Positions 1 to 6,662 of a stretch of 6,662 bases of DNA are shown piece after piece (the stretch's first letter is position 1; every line of letters starts with the position of its first letter). Source of the stretch: Actinomycetota bacterium (GTDB lineage Bacteria > Actinomycetota > Thermoleophilia > Gaiellales > Gaiellaceae); assembly GCA_019234175.1 (NCBI GenBank), contig JAFALP010000268.1, forward strand, positions 1 to 6,662. The letters run 5' to 3'. The notes beneath the pieces are model-generated. The model was not told the origin of the DNA and did not search any database. It saw only the letters and a program-made list of their open reading frames with translations. Position numbers and translations under genes: made by a program.

Positions 1-1693
<1,693 letters not shown>

Positions 1694-1695
1694 CG

Positions 1696-2165
<470 letters not shown>

Positions 2166-2166
<1 letters not shown>

Positions 2167-2537
2167 CACGAGCCTCGCTTGGCGCCGTACCGGGAGCGCG
2201 CCTGCTTGCGGTCGGCGACACCGGAGGTGTCGAGCGCCGCCCGGATGATCTTGTACCGGAAGCCCGGCAGGTCGGCCGTGCGGCCGCCGCGGATCAGGAC
2301 CACGGAGTGCTCCTGGAGGTTGTGACCCTCGCCGGGGATGTAGGCACCGACTTCCTGGCCGTTCGTCAACCGGACGCGGGCGACCTTCCGCAGGGCCGAG
2401 TTCGGCTTACGTGGGGTGGTCGTGTACACGCGCGTGCAGACGCCCCGCTTCTGCGGGGAGCCCGCCAAGGCCGGGGCCTTGGTCTTCGCCTTGGTCGCCT
2501 TGCGACCCTTGCGCACGAGTTGATTGACAGTCGGCAT
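2166..2537 (-). CDS. rpsL: 30S ribosomal protein S12
   Basis: Decoding-centre protein of the 30S subunit that helps control translational accuracy and is the classical site of streptomycin-resistance mutations. The product is 123 residues, normal for bacteria. [12 protein letters not shown] starts the protein, [13 protein letters not shown] leads to the PNSALRK loop (45-51), and [11 protein letters not shown] (69-79) and LIRGGR (81-86) follow. Asp89 of DLPG, the residue methylthiolated by RimO in E. coli, is kept. The two lysines usually found at 43 and 88 (42 and 87 in E. coli mature numbering) are Arg (CGT, 2411-2409) and Ala (GCC, 2276-2274) here. The ATG at 2537 has GAAGGA at 2546-2541, only three bases away. 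The frame stays open far upstream, but that part lies opposite the cyclase gene and has no S12 homology. First gene of the str operon, with its own candidate promoter just upstream. Confidence 0.98.
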
Positions 2538-2583
2538 GAGTCCTTCGGTTCGGTTCCCTTCACAAAGAGACGGTCGGCGGGGC

Positions 2584-2598
2584 GTTGGCCCTGCCAAC
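2584..2598 (-). promoter_or_regulatory. Small hairpin in the rpsL leader
   Basis: On the minus strand GTTGGC, a three-base AGG loop and GCCAAC form a perfect 6-bp stem. It lies about 12 bases past the candidate -10 box of the rpsL promoter, so it would sit at or very near the 5' end of the str mRNA. It could protect the transcript 5' end or bind a regulator; neither is shown. A 6-bp stem can arise by chance in such GC-rich DNA. Confidence 0.35.
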
Positions 2599-2609
2599 CG
2601 GCCCGCAGA

Positions 2610-2639
2610 ATGGTAGCGAAGGCCGTGTGAGACCGTCAA
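2610..2639 (-). promoter_or_regulatory. Candidate promoter of rpsL-rpsG-fusA
   Basis: Reading the minus strand, TTGACG (2639-2634, five of six matches to the -35 consensus) is followed after 18 bases by TACCAT (2615-2610, four of six to the -10 consensus). Transcription would start near 2603, giving a leader of about 65 bases before the rpsL ATG. A separate promoter is expected because the plus-strand cyclase gene blocks simple read-through from rpoC. Assigned by eye; not proven. Confidence 0.5.
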
Positions 2640-2642
2640 ACA

Positions 2643-2656
2643 GCGGAAATATCCGC
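2643..2656. other. Dyad between divergent promoters
   Basis: GCGGA, four bases AATA, then TCCGC: a perfect 5-bp inverted repeat. It lies between the candidate -35 boxes of the two divergent promoters (2634-2639 on minus, 2667-2672 on plus). The position suits a shared regulator site. The A/T centre stands out from its GC-rich surroundings. It is short, so chance is possible. Confidence 0.3.
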
Positions 2657-2666
2657 CTTTTGGTTG

Positions 2667-2696
2667 GTGACAGCGCCGGGCGGCGGAGTCTAGAGT
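2667..2696 (+). promoter_or_regulatory. Candidate promoter of the GGDEF gene
   Basis: GTGACA at 2667-2672 (five of six to TTGACA) and TAGAGT at 2691-2696 (four of six to TATAAT) are separated by 18 bases. The start of transcription would fall near 2703-2704, only about five bases before the GTG start codon at 2709. This would make the mRNA nearly leaderless, in keeping with the absence of a ribosome binding site there. Assigned by eye. Confidence 0.4.
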
Positions 2697-2708
2697 CTCG
2701 GCGCCCTC

Positions 2709-3830
2709 GTGAGTTCCCTCCTGATTGCGGCCTTTTCGGCGCTCGGCGTCCTGCTGCTCGTGCTCGTGGGCGTCCTCTGGACCCTGCTCCAGCGCTCGGA
2801 CGGGCGGGTCGGCGACGTCGAGCGGCGCCTGGACGGGCTCGCCGCCGAGCTGGGCGGGGCGGTCGAACGGGCCGAGGACGAGGCCCGCCGGAGCCGGCTG
2901 CTGGGCGACATCTCCGCCACGATCGACCTCGAGGACGTCCTCCAGCGGGCCCTGGAATCCGCTGCCGCCGTTTCCGGCGTGGATGCGGCGCTCGTCCGCG
3001 TGGACGGGCCGGACGCGCCGGCGGCGATCGCCGCGCTCGGGATCACGGACGAGGAGGCGGTTCACCAATCCTCGGCCGTTCCGCCCGGGCGGCGCGACCT
3101 CCGGGCGGTCGAGCTCACGTACAGGTACTCCGAGGCGGACGAGGAGTCCGGGAACGGGTCGCTCCTGCAGGCCGGGATCGCGGTGCCGCTCCTGGACGAG
3201 GCCGGCCAGCTGGGCACGCTCATCGCCCTCAGCCGCGAGCGCGGGCACCGCTTCGGCGATCCCGAGCTGCTGCGGCTGGAGGAGATCGCCAACCGCACGG
3301 CGCCCGCGATCGAGAACGCGCGCCGCTTCCGCGAGGCGCGGCAGCTCGCCGACCTGGACGCGCTGACGGAGCTGCACAACCGGCGGTACTTCCACGAGAC
3401 GCTCGCGCGCGAGGCGGTGCGCGCGCACCGGTACGCCCGCAAGCTCGCGCTCATCGTGTTCGACCTGGACGACTTCAAGGAGGTCAACGACCGAATCGGC
3501 CACCTGGCCGGCGACGCGGTGCTGGCGGAGGCGTCCGCGCGCATGCGCGAGGTCGTCCGCACCGCCGACGTCCCATGCCGCGTCGGCGGCGACGAGTTCG
3601 CGGTGATCATGCCGGAGTCGACGCTCGACGACGCGGAGCAGCTCTTCAACCGGATCCAGACGGTGATGTCGACGCGCGCGATCGGGCAGGCGGGGCGGCT
3701 GCATCTCTCCGCGGGCCTCGCCGAGCTGCGTCCCGAGGACGACGCGGTCACGCTGTTCGAGCGCGCCGACCGTGCCCTCTACGCCGCCAAGCAAGCCGGC
3801 AAAGGCCAAGCCGCCGCAGCCGCGTCCTGA
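2709..3830 (+). CDS. Membrane-anchored GAF-GGDEF diguanylate cyclase
   Basis: Predicted to make cyclic di-GMP from two GTP at the inner face of the membrane. In the 373 residues: one hydrophobic segment (about 4-27) with Arg-rich sequence after it, so the rest is cytoplasmic; a charged, probably coiled-coil linker (31-65); a GAF-like sensory domain (about 66-205, inferred from the LEDVLQRAL start and the IENARRF end); and a GGDEF domain (about 212-365). The active-site motif is GGDEF (293-297). Asp252 in [11 protein letters not shown] is the other expected metal ligand, and GHLAGD follows. An intact inhibitory I-site RTAD (284-287) lies five residues before GGDEF, so product feedback is likely. 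The usual DxLTGLxNRR reads [10 protein letters not shown] (Glu221 for Gly). No EAL domain. The GTG at 2709 is the only usable start: an in-frame TAG lies at 2691-2693, and later GTG codons fall inside the membrane segment. There is no good ribosome binding site. It is divergent from rpsL and convergent with the exported-protein gene. The signal sensed by the GAF domain cannot be told. Confidence 0.93.
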   Translation: MSSLLIAAFSALGVLLLVLVGVLWTLLQRSDGRVGDVERRLDGLAAELGGAVERAEDEARRSRLLGDISATIDLEDVLQRALESAAAVSGVDAALVRVDGPDAPAAIAALGITDEEAVHQSSAVPPGRRDLRAVELTYRYSEADEESGNGSLLQAGIAVPLLDEAGQLGTLIALSRERGHRFGDPELLRLEEIANRTAPAIENARRFREARQLADLDALTELHNRRYFHETLAREAVRAHRYARKLALIVFDLDDFKEVNDRIGHLAGDAVLAEASARMREVVRTADVPCRVGGDEFAVIMPESTLDDAEQLFNRIQTVMSTRAIGQAGRLHLSAGLAELRPEDDAVTLFERADRALYAAKQAGKGQAAAAAS

Positions 3831-3842
3831 CGGGGCGCTACC

Positions 3843-3855
3843 GGGGACACTCCCC
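3843..3855. repeat. Short palindrome GGGGA-CAC-TCCCC
   Basis: A perfect 5-bp inverted repeat with a three-base loop, starting 13 bases after the cyclase stop. GGGGA...TCCCC palindromes of this kind resemble dispersed REP-type intergenic repeats. With one copy visible here this is only a suggestion. Confidence 0.35.
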
Positions 3856-3877
3856 CACACGGACCGGTCACGAAGGC

Positions 3878-3893
3878 GTCACGCTCTCGTGAC
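3878..3893. terminator. Hairpin between convergent genes
   Basis: GTCACG, loop CTCT, CGTGAC: a perfect 6-bp stem between the 3' ends of the cyclase gene (stop 3828-3830) and the exported-protein gene (stop 3918-3916). It could end transcription in both directions. Neither side has a T-tract, as is common in GC-rich bacteria, so the role is inferred from position. A third GTCACG copy at 3867-3872 lies 11 bases (one helical turn) upstream of the left arm, and GGGTCTGGCCCC follows the right arm. Part of a repeat element or a protein-binding site is therefore also possible. Confidence 0.4.
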
Positions 3894-3915
3894 AGGGTCT
3901 GGCCCCTTGCGCGGA

Positions 3916-5661
3916 TCAGCCGAGCCGGAGGAACGGGAGGTACTGCGTCAGGTCGATGGCGGCCGGTTGCGGGAGATCGTCCTTTGCGCACGTGACCGTT
4001 GCGAGCGCGCCACGCTGTTTGGCCACCGACCAGGTCTCGAACGCTGCACCCTGTGCGAACGCCTTCAACGCCGCCGCGATCGCGGGGCGCGCCTGGCCGA
4101 GCGGCACCGCGCCGAGCGGCGCGGCGTCCTGCAGCGCTTTCACCGCGTACGTGCCGGTGCTCGTGAGCACGCTGGCGGAACTTCCCGTCGTCATCGTGAA
4201 CAGCCTGTCCGGCGCCACGTCGGCGATGGCGAGCCCTTTCCCGGCGCGTCCGAGCCATGCCGGCGGCGGCTTCGCCTGGACGAGCCGCACCTGCAAGTCC
4301 GGGTACGACGCGTAGAACGTCTGCACCTGCGAGGCGGACGGCGCCGCAGCCGGGAGATACCGCTCCACCTCAGCCCGTCGCAGCTGATCGGCGAGGATCG
4401 CGCGCGCCACCGGCACGCTCGCATGCGCTTTCGCCAGCGCAGCGACGTAGAGCGATCGGCTGCCGCGGAATTCCTGGCGGATCACCGCGTTCTCGGCCGC
4501 GAGCACCGCCGCCGCCGACACGGGATACGACGCGCTCTCCACCAGCCGCTCGTACAGGGCGCTGTACGCCGTCTGCGGATCGCCGGTCACCGCCGACAGC
4601 TGCGCGATGTCGCCGTTCGAGAGCACCTGCTTGCCGACGAGGCACTGCGCGCCCGCGGGAAGCACGCTCAACTGCCCCTCCGTCTTCGATGCGTCGAAGC
4701 CCGGGATCGCCTGCGGTGCGTCGCACAAGGCCGGCGACCGCGCCCAGAGCCACGCGCACATCGCATACGGCTTGTCCGGATCCTGCTCGGCGGGGTTCCA
4801 TTCCCCCCAGCCCCACGACCACACCGAGGCGATGCCGGTCTCGGCGGCGACCTGCTGCGCAGCCAGCGACTGCCACTTCGCCACCTGGTACCACGCGCTC
4901 GCGGGCTGCAGCTCGTTGCGGCCGCCGTAGCCGTTCGTGGTGGCGAAGCTGATCATCAGCCCGAGCTTGCCCGCGGGGATGCCGATGGACGTGAAGTCGG
5001 TGATCGCCTGCCGGTACGCCGTGCGCAGGTTGCGGTTGCCGAGCACCGGCCCGAGCTTCCAGGTCACGGGCGCGCCGATGTACACCTCGCGCACGAGCTC
5101 GGCCGACTGCGCGACCTGCTGCCACCACACGCCGCCGTCGCCGCCCGTGTACGGCGCGGACGGGAGCAGGAGGACCGGATGCGCGCCGTCCGCGGCGAGC
5201 CCCTGCACGAAGGCGAGGACGTCCGCGCGGTACTGCGCGTTGTTGGCCGACCACGGAGTCACGAGGCCGGGACCGGACAGCTCGTTCAGCACGATGACGG
5301 GGTTCGTGCATCCGGTCTGCTGCTGCGCATACGTGAAGAAGCTCTGCACGCGCGCCGGGATGACCGACGGGTCCGCCGGCGCCGTCGTCGTGCCGACGCG
5401 GTTCTTGAAGTTCAGGTCGAAGTAGACGGTGGCCGCGCCGGTCGCGCGCATCTGCGCGCCGTAGCCGCCGCTGGAGACGCCGACGACGATCCCCTGCTTG
5501 CCGAGGATGGCGTTGAACTGCGGGTTCTGCCAGCCGAACTCCGCCCACACGGGCTGCGTGTCGGGAACGCCGCACTGCCCCGCGTAGGCAGGCGGCGCCG
5601 CGGCATGCGCAGCCGCGGGCCAGGCCCCGGCGAGCAGCACGAGAAGGAGGAAACGCTTCAC
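3916..5661 (-). CDS. Exported two-part protein of unknown function
   Basis: I do not recognise this 581-residue protein with certainty. It begins with a clear Sec signal peptide: MKR, a hydrophobic core, and an AHA cleavage site after residue 20. Residues about 30-315 look like an alpha/beta barrel. NE at 126-127 (IVLNELSG) and a Trp-rich WSWGWGEW segment with Glu287 have the spacing of the two catalytic glutamates of clan GH-A glycoside hydrolases; this is inference. Residues about 375-545 are helix-rich and recall SurA/PpiC-type foldases (SASQVQTFYASYPDLQVRLVQ, then TGTYAVKAL), but the usual parvulin active-site pattern is not evident. Six cysteines (30, 118, 302, 313, 340, 558) could form disulfides outside the cell. 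The start is a GTG at 5661 with AAGGG at 5674-5670, eight bases upstream. It lies 67 bases after rpoC on the same strand, with a strong hairpin between. The gene itself is well supported; its function is not. Confidence 0.88.
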   Translation of the reverse strand: MKRFLLLVLLAGAWPAAAHAAAPPAYAGQCGVPDTQPVWAEFGWQNPQFNAILGKQGIVVGVSSGGYGAQMRATGAATVYFDLNFKNRVGTTTAPADPSVIPARVQSFFTYAQQQTGCTNPVIVLNELSGPGLVTPWSANNAQYRADVLAFVQGLAADGAHPVLLLPSAPYTGGDGGVWWQQVAQSAELVREVYIGAPVTWKLGPVLGNRNLRTAYRQAITDFTSIGIPAGKLGLMISFATTNGYGGRNELQPASAWYQVAKWQSLAAQQVAAETGIASVWSWGWGEWNPAEQDPDKPYAMCAWLWARSPALCDAPQAIPGFDASKTEGQLSVLPAGAQCLVGKQVLSNGDIAQLSAVTGDPQTAYSALYERLVESASYPVSAAAVLAAENAVIRQEFRGSRSLYVAALAKAHASVPVARAILADQLRRAEVERYLPAAAPSASQVQTFYASYPDLQVRLVQAKPPPAWLGRAGKGLAIADVAPDRLFTMTTGSSASVLTSTGTYAVKALQDAAPLGAVPLGQARPAIAAALKAFAQGAAFETWSVAKQRGALATVTCAKDDLPQPAAIDLTQYLPFLRLG

Positions 5662-5680
5662 GACCCCGACCCTTGATACC

Positions 5681-5708
5681 AGACGGGCCGCCCGGAGGCG
5701 GCCCGTCT
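5681..5708 (-). terminator. Perfect 12-bp hairpin after rpoC
   Basis: AGACGGGCCGCC, loop TCCG on the minus strand, GGCGGCCCGTCT: twelve perfect pairs, mostly G-C, beginning 20 bases after the rpoC stop. It is the strongest inverted repeat I found in the window and is most simply the terminator of the rpoBC transcript. In the minus direction it is followed by GGTATC rather than a T-tract; the only T-run (TTT, 5708-5710) is on the plus-strand side. It ends just 19 bases before the GTG of the exported-protein gene, so it could also act as an attenuator or leader structure for that gene. Confidence 0.7.
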
Positions 5709-5728
5709 TTGATCCGATTTACAGGGCC

Positions 5729-6662
5729 TCAGCCCTCGTCGAGCGGCGACTCGATCTCGGGGATCTCCTCCGCCTCGATCTCGTCGTGCGAGGGGCCGCC
5801 GTTGCCACCCGGCTCGCCGCCGAAGTCGAGGTCGAGACCCGCGAGGCTGTCGCCGCCGTCGCTGCCGATCTCCTCGAGCGCCGCGAGCAGCTGCTCCTCG
5901 GTCTGCGGCCGCGTGTACGCGCTGACGGGAACGGCGTCGGACGGGCCGATCTCGATCGTGCGGTACCGCTTGAGGCCGGTTGCCGCCGGGATCAGCTTGC
6001 CGATGATGACGTTCTCCTTCAGCCCGAGCAGCCGGTCGACCTTGCCCTCGATCGACGCGTCGGTCAGGACCTTCGTCGTCTCCTGGAACGAGGCCGCCGA
6101 GAGGAAGGACTCGGTCGCGAGCGACGCCTTCGTGATCCCGAGGATCAGCGGCTCCGACGTCGCCTGCTCCTTCTTCTCCTTCTTGACGCGCGCGTTCTCA
6201 CGCTCGAGCACGACCTTGTCCACGAGTTGGCCCGGGAGCAAGTCGGTGTCGCCGTTGTTCTCGACGCGCACCTTCTTCAGCATCTGCCGGACGATCAGCT
6301 CGATGTGCTTGTCGTGGATGTCGACGCCCTGCGACTTGTAGACCTTCTGCACCTCGCCGACGAGGTACAGCTCGGTGGCGGTATAGCCCTTCAGGCGCAG
6401 GAGGTCGGCCGGGCTGATCGAGCCCTCGTGCAGTGCGTCGCCGGCCTCGACCCGATCCCCCTGCGCGACGAGGAGGCGCGTGCGGCGAGGCACCGTGTAC
6501 GAGCGGTCGTCCTCCTCGTTGCCGCTGTCGGCCACGATCGTGATCTTCAGCTGGCGCTCGGTCTCCTCGATGCCGATCGTGCCCTCGATCTCCGCGAGCT
6601 GCGCGGCACCCTTCGGGTTCCGAGCCTCGAAGATCTCGACGACGCGCGGGAGGCCGTGCGTG
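5729..6662 (-). CDS. rpoC: RNA polymerase beta' subunit, C-terminal part
   Basis: Largest catalytic subunit of RNA polymerase. The 310 visible residues are the C-terminal end; the reading frame enters from the right edge with [14 protein letters not shown], the conserved segment just after the trigger loop. Next come a sandwich-barrel-like stretch with [19 protein letters not shown], then [20 protein letters not shown] and RQMLKKV. Last is the switch-1 region [19 protein letters not shown] and [17 protein letters not shown] (PAATG where many bacteria have PAGTG). A strongly acidic, Gly-rich tail of about 45 residues closes the protein and is not part of the conserved core. The stop is TGA at 5731-5729. 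The catalytic NADFDGD motif, the zinc-binding sites and most of the protein lie outside the window, as presumably does rpoB. A GTG at 6535 inside the frame is not a start; the homology continues unbroken upstream. Confidence 0.98.
   Translation of the reverse strand, partial: THGLPRVVEIFEARNPKGAAQLAEIEGTIGIEETERQLKITIVADSGNEEDDRSYTVPRRTRLLVAQGDRVEAGDALHEGSISPADLLRLKGYTATELYLVGEVQKVYKSQGVDIHDKHIELIVRQMLKKVRVENNGDTDLLPGQLVDKVVLERENARVKKEKKEQATSEPLILGITKASLATESFLSAASFQETTKVLTDASIEGKVDRLLGLKENVIIGKLIPAATGLKRYRTIEIGPSDAVPVSAYTRPQTEEQLLAALEEIGSDGGDSLAGLDLDFGGEPGGNGGPSHDEIEAEEIPEIESPLDEG

Noticed and set aside
2538..3860. Long upstream extension of the rpsL reading frame on the minus strand
   Set aside because: The extension is antisense to the cyclase gene and shows no S12 homology. 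The ATG at 2537 gives the normal 123-residue protein.
2585..3892. Plus-strand open frame of 435 codons overlapping the cyclase gene
   Set aside because: Frame-shifted shadow of the GAF-GGDEF gene, rich in Arg, Gly, Ala and Pro, with no motif.
3772..5676. Plus-strand open frame of 634 codons opposite the exported-protein gene
   Set aside because: The minus-strand frame has a signal peptide, a ribosome binding site and globular composition, while this frame is Arg-rich throughout and overlaps the end of the cyclase gene.
5673..5678. TATCAA as a possible -10 box for the exported-protein gene
   Set aside because: Four of six matches, but no -35 candidate at proper spacing, since that position falls inside the perfect hairpin.
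5673..6341. Plus-strand open frame of 222 codons opposite rpoC
   Set aside because: It is antisense to well-conserved beta' sequence, and its Ser-rich composition mirrors the rpoC codons.

Overview
The window is GC-rich chromosomal DNA carrying the junction between rpoC and the str operon (rpsL-rpsG-fusA). The organism is probably an actinobacterium. The gene order, the beta' C-terminal sequence, the GTG starts and the codon bias would suit a deep lineage such as Thermoleophilia, but that is inference from sequence character; no database comparison was possible. There are six protein genes: four universal housekeeping genes (two cut by the window edges) and two accessory genes between rpoC and rpsL. 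I see no tRNA, rRNA, CRISPR array, transposase or phage gene.

Layout from right to left, following the main (minus) direction of transcription. The 3' end of rpoC (5729-6662) is followed by a perfect 12-bp hairpin (5681-5708), a probable terminator. Then comes a minus-strand gene for an exported protein of unknown function (3916-5661), with a possible glycosidase-like barrel followed by a domain reminiscent of SurA-type foldases. A short convergent spacer (3831-3915) holds two small palindromes. Next, on the plus strand, is a membrane-anchored GAF-GGDEF diguanylate cyclase (2709-3830). A 171-bp divergent intergenic region (2538-2708) holds one candidate promoter in each direction around a small dyad. 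The tightly packed operon rpsL (2166-2537), rpsG (1696-2166) and fusA (1-1693, 3' end missing) then runs off the left edge. rpsL and rpsG overlap by one base, and rpsG and fusA are two bases apart.

Functionally, RNA polymerase beta', ribosomal proteins S12 and S7 and elongation factor G form the conserved transcription/translation block. The cyclase, reading against the block, makes rpsL start from its own promoter, so rpoC and rpsL cannot share one simple transcript here.

The points most worth a second look are: (1) S12 has Arg at position 43 and Ala at position 88, where the two classical streptomycin-response lysines normally sit; (2) the two-part architecture of the exported protein; (3) the near-leaderless GTG start of the cyclase gene; (4) the palindrome-rich convergent spacer. 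I found no clear undescribed multi-gene system.
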